Origin: Notolepis coatsorum
Taxonomy: Eukaryota; Chordata; Actinopteri; Aulopiformes; Paralepididae
Direction: 5' to 3'
Assembly: GCA_963971535.1 (NCBI GenBank)
Contig: OZ020585.1
Location: 161,466,226 to 161,530,225 of the forward strand
Length of the DNA: 64,000 nucleotides
The notes under the pieces were generated by a model. That model had not been told where the DNA came from. It worked only from the letters and a program-made list of their open reading frames with translations, and searched no databases. Every line of letters starts with the position of its first letter. The first letter of the stretch is position 1. Shown one piece after another: positions 23,705 through 33,873 of this stretch. The position numbers and the translations under genes were made by a program.

Positions 23705-24958
23705 TCAGGAGGAATCGGCAGGTTCTGTTGTCGCTGCGATGTGAGCAGAGAAGTTCAACTGGTCGTCGAGGACAACACCAAGGTTCTTGGCGTTCGGGGA
23801 CGCGGTCACAGCTGCATTCTCGACTGTGAATTTGGCATTAGTAATGGTTTTGGAGAATGTTAACAAGAGGTTGTGATATGTGTCGATGTCAGCAGTGAGG
23901 CGTGACTTTCTATACTTCCTTTCAGCCGCTCTCAGGACCTGTCTTTGTTCTCTCACTGGATCTGTCAGCCATGGACTGGGTGGGGAACGGCGGGCAGTTT
24001 TCTCAACGAGGGGACAGAGCTTGTCGAAGGAGGTTGTAAGGGCTGAGAGGAGGGTGGAGGTTGCCATCTCTGTGGAGAGAGCAGAGAAGGTGTCACTCAA
24101 AGGTAGAGCGGATAGTATGTCAGAGGAGAGGGTGGAGGGGGATAGGGAGGCCAGGTTGCGTCTGAGTGAGACGGTTTGAGTTGGGGTGAAGACCTTTCGG
24201 TTAAGCATGAGAGTTAGTGAGAAGGATATGAAGGAATGGTCAGATACATGTAGGGGAGTTACCGTGGTGTTAATGATGCTGGAGTTACGGGAAAATATGA
24301 GATCCAAGGAGTTGCCTGCTTTGTGGGTGGGAGGCATGGCAGTGGGAGTCAGGTCAAACGATTGTAGGAGGGAGACTACTATGACTGACTGAGATGAGTC
24401 AGGCAGGTTGAAGTCGCCCAATAGAAGGAGAGGGGTACCATCTTCCGGCAAGGAGCTTAGAAGCATGTCCAGCTCATCTGTGAAGTGATCGAGCAGACCT
24501 GGAGGGCGGTAGAGTGTAACAATGGTGAGATTGAAAGGATTAGAGACAGATACTGCATGATATTCGAAAGAGGAGAGTGACAGTTCTGGGAGTGGTGTTA
24601 AGTTTGTAGCCCATGAAGGAGATGTCATGAGGCCAGTGCCTCCACCCCGTCTGGAAGGTTGAGGTGTGTGAGTGAAGTTATAGTTTGTAGATAATGCTGC
24701 AGGTGTTGATGAGTTATTGGGGGTTATCCAGGTCTCAGTTAGAGCCAGGAGCTGCAGATTTTGACTATGGGCGTAGGCAGTAATGAAGTCAGCTTTCTTG
24801 ACTGCTGATTGACAATTCCATAATCCTCCCCGTACTGTGACAGGTGTATTAGTGGCTGTAGGAGGGTAGGAGAGATTAGCCGGGTTGCTAGCAAACTGCC
24901 GTGGGTGGGTTGAATCTGTTCTGGAGGAGCAGATTGTGGATATAGGTATGAGACACAT
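23705..24958 (-). pseudogene. L2 endonuclease domain fused to RT remnant
   Basis: 417-residue frame with APE endonuclease motifs LTETWITP, GGTGLM, TLYRPPG, LLLGDFNLP, NSLDLIFSR and VSDHSFISF, then a linker (YRKSRL). At about 23822 it jumps directly to KNLGVVLDDQLNFSAHI, which belongs after the RT palm. Palm and fingers are therefore deleted, and the copy cannot move by itself. Confidence 0.87.
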
Positions 24959-25208
24959 TGTGGTGTCAAGAGTGGCAGGGAGGAAGTAGAGAAATAGCAG
25001 AGTGGGAGGGAAAGGGAGTTTTTTCAGAGTGGAGTGTAAAATAGGATTATGGTGTACTTAGCACTAGGTGGATCCCTGGATTCCTCGGCGGAAAACTCCA
25101 GGAAAACTCCTCTTTGTCCCTCTTCGTTTCTTGACGCTTCGCTGATGCTAAGCCAGCAAGCCTTTAAATCCCTAGTAATACTGGCACTGTCTATGGTGCA
25201 TTACACCA

Positions 25209-25394
25209 GTTCTATATCATACTGGCTGCCGCTCAGCGTCATCTGCACTAACCTCACTTCGTGCACAGCACTGAATAAAAAATCCACAATGTACCTTTAC
25301 ATACCAACATCCGTCTGGCCACACCCCTATCCGCTACCTTCATAAGCAGGTGTGTGGTCACCTACTCGCCTCCTTCTTCACTTTCACCACAAGG
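25209..25394 (+). repeat. DIRS A left inverted terminal repeat
   Basis: Inverted match to 30063-30116 and 30635-30773, including CGCTCAGCGTCATCTGCAC and the CATAAGCAGGTGTGTGGTC stretch. It begins with GTT. Confidence 0.85.
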
Positions 25395-25620
25395 AAGTGC
25401 CTGTTGTATACTCCACTTGACGAGGTTGTTTTAGCTGAAGAAAGTTGAGTTATGTGTTTACATTTTTTCTTGCTTTTTTCTTTCTCTCATACATTTTTTA
25501 AGAAAAAAGCTAAGTCATAATGTTTACCTCGGAGGGTCGCGCTAGCAACGTTACCCTTCACCAGCGGTTCTCCATTGCCTCCTCTGTCGTGCGTCTTGGA
25601 GCGGGGTTGAGGCCTCTTTC

Positions 25621-27162
25621 GTGGTCGGTAGGCGTCCGATAGATAGTTTGCCTCTCCAAGGAGCTGGTGCACCAGCGCCGTCTCCTGTGCGATGGCCTGG
25701 TTCCGGCTCTGGTTCCTTTGCCTCCGGAGAGTCGTCCGCTGTTGGGCGGCCGGCTCCTCTGGTGGCGGAGGATTTGAGACCCAAACTTTTTGCGTCGGCT
25801 CGCTCCTGTCGTAAGATGGTGGCTTGTAGACGCAAACGGCCTGGTTTTGGTGAGTTGCTGGAGCCAGATGAGGATGCGTCTGATTCTCCATGGCCAATGG
25901 AAACAGAGGACTACATGGTGGAAGCGGACGGGTTCTTGTTCGATGCCCCGGTGGAGACATGTCCGCCGCCCGTCCAGGTAACACTGGAGGGGGGTGATAG
26001 GTCTCCTTGGGGTTCCTCGTACGCGGATGTTGGGTTAGAACCTCAGACTCGGTAGCGGGATGCCCTGCTATCAGCCACATCAGAATGTGGCTCTTTAACC
26101 GGTAGTATGCTGCATGTGAGGGACGCAAGCTCGGTGGGGGAAAGTATGCAGGGGGAACTGCGTGCTTTGTTCCCCGAGCTCATGGCGGCGGCGGCAGTCG
26201 CAAACGGCGTGCCGCTGCCGCAGCCACTGCCTGTTCCTGTTCCTGGTGATCTCATAGGTCATCTATGGCAACGCCGTCCTGTGAGAGAGATGGGCGTTGT
26301 CTGTCCATTTTTCCCCTCGATGGAGGCCTACGTCCGTCAGGGACAGGTGGTCTCCCACATCATGGGCCTCACCCCCGCCTACGTGCGAGTCACGAGGGTG
26401 GTGGGTTTGGTAGACGGCATGAAGGAGGGGGTGCCTCGGCTTGATTGTCCTGAGGTGGTGTGGGAGCCGTTACGGAAGCCGGTTCCCCAAGGGAAATCGG
26501 CGAGGCGGTTGGCTTTCTGGAGTGACCAGTCATTTATCTCCGCGACTCAATCTCTGGCTGCCACTTCTAACATCGCGCAGCTGGCGAGATTCATGTCCGG
26601 GATACTAACGGGCGGTACGGTGCTGACCGATTTGCAACATGATCAGCTCGCCCAGTCGGCAGGAGCCATCCTGCATCTGATCCAGCCGCAGGCCATCGCC
26701 GCTGGGAAAGTACGCGCCCTGGCCACTCTAGTCCAGCGCCACCTTTGGCTGGAGCAGGCGTGTGTGCCCGAAAGGAAGAGGACTCCACTTCTGACGGCAC
26801 CCCTCTCCGATGCTGGACTTTTCGGGTCGGCACTGCAGTTGATGACCTCGACCTGCAGGGAGATGCAGGAGGAGCGTTCCGTGCTCCAGCCTCATTTCCC
26901 CCCGCCCGATGTCGCCGGTGGAGTCAGACGCCAGGCTCGTCGTCGGGGTTCCGCCGCCGTAGCCGCCGCTGCTACCACCGCTACTGCTGGACCTTCGGCA
27001 AAGAAGGCCAGGAGGAGAGAGGGCGCCTCCGCCACTGCAGCCGGCCCATCTACGCCCGGAGGTGACGGTAGGGATCGTCGTGACCAGCCTCCTATCCTTT
27101 ACCGTCCCTCCGGGGCTCCCCGGGGTGGCAAGTCCCGAGCGGCTTGTGGCAGGCATCGCTGA
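25621..27162 (+). pseudogene. DIRS-type gag-like ORF with internal stop
   Basis: One frame spans 25621-27162 with a single TAG at 26053-26055; the frame is open on both sides of it. The C-terminal half contains LVQRHLWLEQACVPERKRTP followed by LLTAPLSDAGLFGSALQ, which resembles the conserved W-L / DAP / GLFG block of vertebrate DIRS gag proteins, and then a basic Arg/Ala/Pro-rich tail. An ATG at 25520 (MFTSEGRASN) lies in another frame and ends at about 25640, so the true N-terminus may be frameshifted. Gag would package element RNA. A minus-strand ORF over 25487-26128 is an antisense shadow. Confidence 0.55.
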
Positions 27163-29943
27163 AAATGACTTTTCCCCTCTGTGGTCCCCCCCTGTTCCCT
27201 TCCCGGCCCAAACATATGATTTTGATATAAAAAGTCCCTCCTGTATTTTTTGTTACAAACTGTGTGTTTATTCACTAACATATGATGGGGATACGACGTG
27301 TGAACCTTTCGCTAGTGTGGGTTTGATAGAAGGGCTAGACTTTAAGTCTTGTTGGTCGCTACATTCATGTTAGAGCTTAAGCAAGGCCTGCAGCTTACAC
27401 TCGGGTTACATTTAAATTTTTTTCTGCCTCGACTTGAAGGTTAGGTCTTCACATAAAGGTAGAGGTTAGTTGTGTGCTCTGTTGCTTAAACAGTAATATT
27501 GAGCCGCAACACTGTTGTGTTGGTCTGCAGTAAAGCTCATGTGAAAAGGTACCACGGTTCAGGCCGCTCTCTCTCTCTATCAGATTTTCTGTGTATTGCA
27601 ACATAAACACGGGTGTCGGGTTCACACATACATAACTTGGCCTTGTTATAAACCCTGTTCACAGACTTGTCTGTGGCTAGCGTGCATTGAATTAGCTTTG
27701 CGCTGTTCATTAGCATGCTGGCTACTTAAGGTATCATATGGCTATTTGTTGTTGTCGTATGCAAGGGTTGGGCTTGCGAGGGGGTACCGGATAAACCCCT
27801 CCTTCCCTCTTCTGATTGGTCGGGGGGTTTCTTGGACTCTCTTTTCATTCGGTCAGGGCCAAGCTGTTAGGCAGCTTGGCACGGGGGGGGGGGGGGGGGA
27901 AGGTTTCCCTGACTCCGCACCTATCACGGGCGGTTGAGTCATGGGTTTCCCCCCGTCATAGAAAACGTCACTAGGCACGTTTCTATTGGACGACGGCTTC
28001 CGTGAGTTTTTTCAGACCCGTATATAGGGTCTATCATTGTCAAGTTGTCGCGGCAGAGCGTAGGAACTTACTGTTCTGCTACGCTCGATATACGTGTAAC
28101 TTGAGTCTGTTGGTCACATGGCTCAATGTTACCGTGACTTTTCAATCTGTGGCTCACGTGGGAAGTCTCTCTGAGGATTCCCGTCTCCTCTCTGTGGTGA
28201 GGGTGGCGGGATGTAAGAATGTAAAAAAAATTTACCCTCGGCCACGTCACGTGGGACTCATGTCAGTCGGTGTTTCTTTCTTTTTAATAAAAAGAGGGAA
28301 GAATATGAAGCACGACAACTCCTTGTCGTTCTCCCAGGCGACTTGAAGGACCAATGTCTGGTGTCTGGTTAGACTATCCATTGATGTGTTTGGGTCTCGA
28401 CGCATACATAGTGCTGGCTCGGGGTGTTTCTGATAAGAATCACGCAGGAGGCTAGTACGCCTTGGTTGCTTGTTATTAAAACAGCGTTTTTATAGGGCAA
28501 GTGGGATGGAGGTTTTTCTCTTCCGAGCGCCTGTTACTAGGTCTCGACGGATTCTCGTTCATATCTGGGGGATGATAACGGAATAGATCGAAACATAGGT
28601 AGAGGGGTCTCACGCCCTTGGGGTGGGCCACTGAGCGCGGTACGAATGGGACCGTCTGGGTGGCGCCCTCTTTTCATGTTTTATATCGACACGCGTACCT
28701 ACCCCCTCTCTTGGAGTGGGGATGTCGGCGTGGTTAGGGCACGGGAGTGGTTCTGGTCACGCTGGTCCAGGTCAGTTAACCCGTTGTCCGCCGGGGACGC
28801 AGATCTGCTGTTGGGGTGGTCTTTTGGACCTCCTCTGGTGACCCTGTGTGCTTCCCGAGCCGCCGGGCCCGGTCCGAAATAGTGTTTCGTCGACCCGTAG
28901 GCCTGGAATAACCCTTTTTTGAAAACTGAAACACTTGTACTGCGGTATAGCCAGTGTATACCCGCAGGTGTGTTTTGGAGTTTTTTCTTGAGGGGTTATA
29001 GGAACAACCACCGCATGTGGTACCAAGAGGGTGGTTGATTCCCTGGTGTGTTGAAGCGGAGTCAACTCCCGGGTTACCCGGTTGAGTGTGCCCCTGCACG
29101 TTCATGATGTCTGCCAATCGTGTCAGCCTTCTCTGCCTCGACCCCTCTGGGTCGGGGTTTTTTGGTGGAGGTTTTGTCATGGTGCGCAACAATGCCAGCA
29201 TACGCCCCTTCCGCCGGGGTCCTGTTTTCAGTTGACCCCTTTGGCGCCTGTCTCGTCCGCAGTGCTCCAGGCTCGGGTCAAACGCCTGCTGCCTGGTTTA
29301 AGGGATCGACCCCTCTGGGGTCGTCTCCCCGGTGCGCTGCCTGCTTCCGCTGTAGTATAGCCTTTTGAGTGCTTCAAGTTACGGCCATGCTGACTGCCTG
29401 TGTTGCAGGGTCAGTGACCAGGCGGCGTACTAGTGGGGGGAAGGGCCCGCTCTTGGAGGGGCCCTGTCAGAATACGCTGGCGATGTGGGGGGCGGTGTCA
29501 CTAAGTGACCGCCTGGTGAGGTCTTGATGCTTTGGCGTCATTGACCTCTCCGGGCCCCCTTTTTCCGGGGGATCCAGTCCCTTCAGTGGGTCTGGGTCTT
29601 CCTTCGCGCTCCGCTGCTACGGCCTTGCCACGGGGTTGAGTTTGCTCTTGACCCTGTGATTTTGGGGGCGGTAACGAGGGTTGTTCCTTCCGTTCGTTCC
29701 CTGGTGGCATGCGGGTTGTGTGTGTGCGTAGTCGTGGGGTCAAGCCACGGTCTGCTCACCCTGTGCGTTGAGTTGCTCGAGTTTCTCTTCGCACGGTCGG
29801 ATCCGTCTCCCTCCCGTCCTCCAATAGGGAGGGTATCCTCCATTAGGGAGGGTCGGGGGGCTCAGTCCTCTCCGGTCTGATGGTTGTGGGGGGCCTCAGC
29901 GGGGTACATTTGTCGAGCTTCAGGCTCCAGCTCAGCTCCTGTA
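27163..29943 (+). other. DIRS A interior without recognisable pol
   Basis: About 2.8 kb where DIRS elements normally encode RT-RNase H and tyrosine recombinase. No frame shows those motifs. It has a G-run near 27882. The part from about 28500 to 29940 matches copy B (about 59060-60900) in reverse complement, so this noncoding block belongs to the element family and is not random insertion. Confidence 0.6.
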
Positions 29944-30036
29944 GTGCAGATGACGCTGAGCGGCAGCCAGTATGATATAGAACGTAAGGTTATGTATATA
30001 ACCAAGTTCTATGAATACTGGTGACGCTCAGCGTCG
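29944..30036 (+). repeat. DIRS A internal complementary region
   Basis: Positions 29944-29983 are the reverse complement of the left terminus (25209-25249), and 29981 onward is the reverse complement of the right terminus. The two share the AAC at 29981-29983. Confidence 0.82.
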
Positions 30037-30116
30037 GGACGCCACTGCGGCCCTTGACCTCGCCTTGTGGTGAAAGTTTGGGAAGGAGGCGAGTAGGTGA
30101 CCACACACCTGCTTAT

Positions 30117-30619
30117 TTTTTTTTTTTATTTTTTTTTTGGTCTTTTTCCCCCTCCATTTTCCTCCGATTTTCTCCCATCCCAATGTTAGTCGTATGCCAA
30201 TTCCCAGTCCCTTCCTGGTCGCTGCGCTTTACCCCCCCACAGTCAGATCATTTGGGAGAGTGGAGGCTACCACGTGCTTCCTCCGACACACGTCCAGCCA
30301 ATCACCGCTTCTTTTCACCTGGCAGCGCGGATTCTCATTGAGAGGGCGTAGCGTGTGGGAGGACCACACTATCCCCCTCACGTCCAATCCGCGCTTAGCA
30401 GGCGCCCCGACCGAACTGTAGGAGTCGCTGTTTACAACGACCCGGACCCACCCCGCCAGCTTCTCCCACCCTCTGATACAGCCAATTGTATCAGTGCAGA
30501 CGGCCAGCCAAGCTGGTGACAACCCCGGAGCTGTGAGCTGGATTCGAACAGGCGAACCAAGCTCACAGCTCCGGGGCTGGTGACGAACGCAATCTCCGCT
30601 CGACCACCTAACCGCCGTT
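30117..30619 (-). mobile_element. tRNA-derived SINE in DIRS A right repeat
   Basis: A perfect 15-bp target duplication CACACACCTGCTTAT flanks it (30102-30116 and 30620-30634). On the minus strand a pol III A-box-like TGGTCGAGCGG (near 30606-30596) and a B-box-like TGTTCGAATCC (near 30550-30540) are followed by the SINE body and an A-rich tail near 30117. The body segment around GTAAACAGCGACTCCTAC recurs at 57500-57520. Confidence 0.85.
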
Positions 30620-30773
30620 CACACACCTGCTTATGAAGGTAGCGGATAGGGGTGTGGCCAGACGGATGTTGGTATGTAAAGGTACATTGTGGATTTTTTA
30701 TTCAGTGCTGTGCACAAAGTGAGGTTAGTGCAGATGACGCTGAGCGTCACAAGTATTCATAGAACTTGGTTAT

Positions 30774-32399
30774 TGTGAAGTGCCACAGAACAAGTGACAC
30801 TTTTTGACAATGACATCCTGAGTCGTTCCAATATAGCCGTATATACCTATTTTTCACATGTAATTATATGCTTCATTATTCAATTGATGATGGACAAAGA
30901 TCTCCCAGAATGACAGAGTGGGTGTGAAGTGCCACAGAACAAGTGACACTTTTGGACAATGACATCCTGGGTCGTTCCTATATGACCAGTATAAATAGCT
31001 CTATGATGGCTCTACTTATAAAAAATGGAACTGAGCCTTTAAATGTCTCCATAGAAGGGGCCGGTGTCTGTGAAAAGGGAGTGAACCTGCGGAATGTGAG
31101 GCCATGGAGAAGAGAGGGGCCACTATAGCCGTATAAACTATTTTTCACATGTAATAATTATGGAAACATATATACTGTTGGTATAAAGGTATATATATAT
31201 AATGCTATATTAATTATATGTTTCATAATTCTCTGCTTAAAAAGAATGATATGCTTGGCGATGATACCTACAGAAGGTATCATAACCCTTGCCTGTCCTG
31301 CCTGCATTCTCTTACTGTTCTGCCTGTTCTGTACTGTTCTGCCTGTTTCTCTTACTGTTAGAGTGAGTCAGAACGAAAGAGGCCCCATGCAGTAAGGGAG
31401 TGACCGGCTGGAATGCAAGGCCAAGAACAGGGAGTCCTGAATCTATAGAGGGAAATCTTAAAAAACTATATAACAATTAAATGTTTAATGTGTACAGTAA
31501 AAGTTTTCATAAATGGCATGCTTATAATTAATAGGAATTAACTGTCATTAGAGAATAATACTAAAAGAATGATGGGTAAAAACTGCTTTCTGGAGGAGAT
31601 CTTTTAGGAAGCTTGATAAGAAATCCTAGGGATGGCTTCGTGCCCGGTACCATGTCACGTGATCCCCACAGACAAAGCAGTTGTCTGTTCTGAAGGAATA
31701 AGGGACTTTCTGTTACTTAAAAACCACTAGGTAACGAGAAGTAACGTTAGTACCAAGAAGGAGGAGCTCATACGAATTACGTATTGTACTCTGGTTTGCT
31801 AAACAAAAATGACAGCCTGTGACTTCACTGTGTTTAGACCAATCGGAAATATTGTAAGATGGATATAAAAGGGACGGTTGCCCTTTCAAGAGCCTGACTT
31901 TTTGGGGAGAGAAGAAGAATGGTGCTTGACACGGGGCACAAGCCGTGCAGAGATGAGATGTTCTGTTTTCTGCTTATTTTAAACTGAATGGAGATCCTGC
32001 TGCCAGACACGGGGCACAAGCCGTGCAGAGATGAGATGTTCTGTTTTCTGCTTATTTTAAACTGAATTGGGTGCTTTCCACTTCAGTCTCTTCTTGTAAC
32101 TAGCTTTTTCTAATTAAAATTACCTCTTTATAAATATGATTTGTATCCTTTCTTCTGACCAGACGACCGGGTAAGCATGAAATGTGTTTTGCCTTGTAAC
32201 TTCACCCTATTGCGTTTTGATTAATGATAAAAACTTTAGAAGTGGGGCTTTATCCATATGGAGGCCTAAAGAGAAAAATGTCAACCACGCGGTCCCGTGT
32301 TGCATTTTTGATTAATGATAAAAACTTTAGAATAAGTGGCTTTATCCCTGCATTAAGGACTAAAGGTGGATTCTGTATAATGGGATTATCAAGTAAAGC
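30774..32399 (+). repeat. Outer element 5' LTR, first part
   Basis: Nearly identical to 46124-47750; the single-base differences seen are near 31107/46457 and 32230/47580. The first ~150 bp are duplicated within the LTR together with the CAGAATGACAGAGTGGG that precedes the LTR, so a second TGTGAAGTGC start occurs near 30925. The BEL/Pao insertion at 32400 interrupts it after AAAGC. Confidence 0.9.
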
Positions 32400-33829
32400 T
32401 GTTGTGAAGGGCCAGATTAAACCGAATATATATATTTATTTATATATATTTAATTGTATTTGTATATTCTCTAATATTCCCTGATATCCCTTGTATATCC
32501 CTTGTACAATATGCATTGAATATCCATTCTAGCCTACTGAACATCCCATAATAGTCTCCATTCTACTATTGGTCGAGACCTTGGTGCCAGGCTGCCATAC
32601 CCCTCAGACCCAGTTCAAACGTACCGCTCCACATGTACGAACAAGTCCTAGTTCCGTGTAGGAATCTGACTACCGCACCACTAATGGGACTATTTGTTCA
32701 TAGTGCGTATATATACTGCGCTACTAAAGTAGGACTTCCTTTTCAGTCCAGTTTCTTACCCTCCAATAGAGTCACAGACGTAAAGCCTCCCCGCGACGCC
32801 ACGTGTGGGAGTAAGGCCAAGTTCGCCTACCATCGGTATTGAGACATCGTGTATATTAATATTTGAATAGTCATATTTGGCACTATATCGTCGAGTTGGA
32901 CGTAGTCTATTAAGCTAATAATAGTCTGTTAATATATAGTGCTTCGTGCGGTGAGAATACTACCGTAGTCAGCACCCCATCGTTTCGGGCAGAGAACTGG
33001 CTGCTTATCCAGGGTGGTTGACCCCACGTGAAGCTGCACCCGAGGAGCCCCAGAGCCGACGAGCGAGTGGACCTGTATACCGGATTATTCTACCGACGAC
33101 AGCCCGCCTTCCCAGGCACGGATTATGCTTTGTATACTTTGATTATTCCATGGATAAAGACCCCCGACACTGCCGTGTGTTGGAACCCCCCCCCCCCTGG
33201 AGAGGACGCAAGGTGAGGAGACGCTCTGCAAGACGAGGTCGCTTCACGTCTCTCCTCCGTGGACCGGAGGACGCTGGCCCACAAAGAGTCCACCTGCTTT
33301 CATCTGTGGTCCAAGGATCGCCGGCGCATTGAACGGCACTACAGTGGGTTCACCTGGGATACCCTTGGCCGGATGAGGCAGCCGGATTCTACCCCCCCCC
33401 CCTCCTACTCCTGTCGGCTTACAAGCGACCGGATTAACCCCCCCTGGTGTATCCAGTATATAATCATTAAAGTATCATTGCTGTTATTCCTTAAACTATT
33501 CCAGGTCGTATATGTACCACCTGCGCCTTCAGAGATTGGACATTCTCTATTGATATACCGACGAATACTCTTGCCATAAAAGTGCATACTAATTCCATTC
33601 ATAAATGTGATTGATTTGATTAAGTGCTTGCTCTACACACCATCGCTGTGTAGAAATAAAGACCTATTTCTAATTCGTACATTTGTGTTGGATCCGTTTC
33701 ATCTACGTGACAGTGTTCATCATAATATATTTATGCCGTGTACTGGGTGGCCGAATATTAAGTACAAAGGTAGTGGTAGTAAGTATCATATCTAGTAATA
33801 CAGTCAGGGAATTGTACCCCTCAGTTACA
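32400..33829 (+). repeat. BEL/Pao 5' LTR
   Basis: Starts TGTTGTGAAG and ends CTCAGTTACA. Compared with 38986-40420 the substitutions seen are T/C in CCGTGTAGG versus CCGCGTAGG and GACGCTGG versus GACGCCGG; the other differences are C-run and TA-repeat length. Confidence 0.95.
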
Positions 33830-33831
33830 AT

Positions 33832-33848
33832 TGGTCCTTCGAGCCGGA
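33832..33848 (+). promoter_or_regulatory. Primer binding site, tRNA-Tyr
   Basis: TGGTCCTTCGAGCCGGA starts two bases after the 5' LTR. It is the complement of the 3' end of vertebrate tRNA-Tyr (acceptor end CGAAGGA plus CCA). This is where minus-strand DNA synthesis would be primed. Confidence 0.8.
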
Positions 33849-33873
33849 TGGTAATTAGTGTAATATTAATATA

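Larger units (their letters stand above)
22985..25208 (-). mobile_element. Internally deleted L2 LINE
   Basis: The minus-strand element begins near the DIRS junction (25208) with a 5' leader, then the endonuclease region, a deletion of the RT core, the RT C-terminus, and the fish L2 3' end TAAATGACTAAATGTAAATG (reverse complement at about 22990-23012). The 5' side is cut by the DIRS-like element at 25209. Confidence 0.83.

Noticed and set aside
25487..26128. 213-codon minus-strand ORF
   Set aside because: It lies antisense to the gag-like frame in GC-rich DNA and shows only low-complexity Pro/Arg composition.
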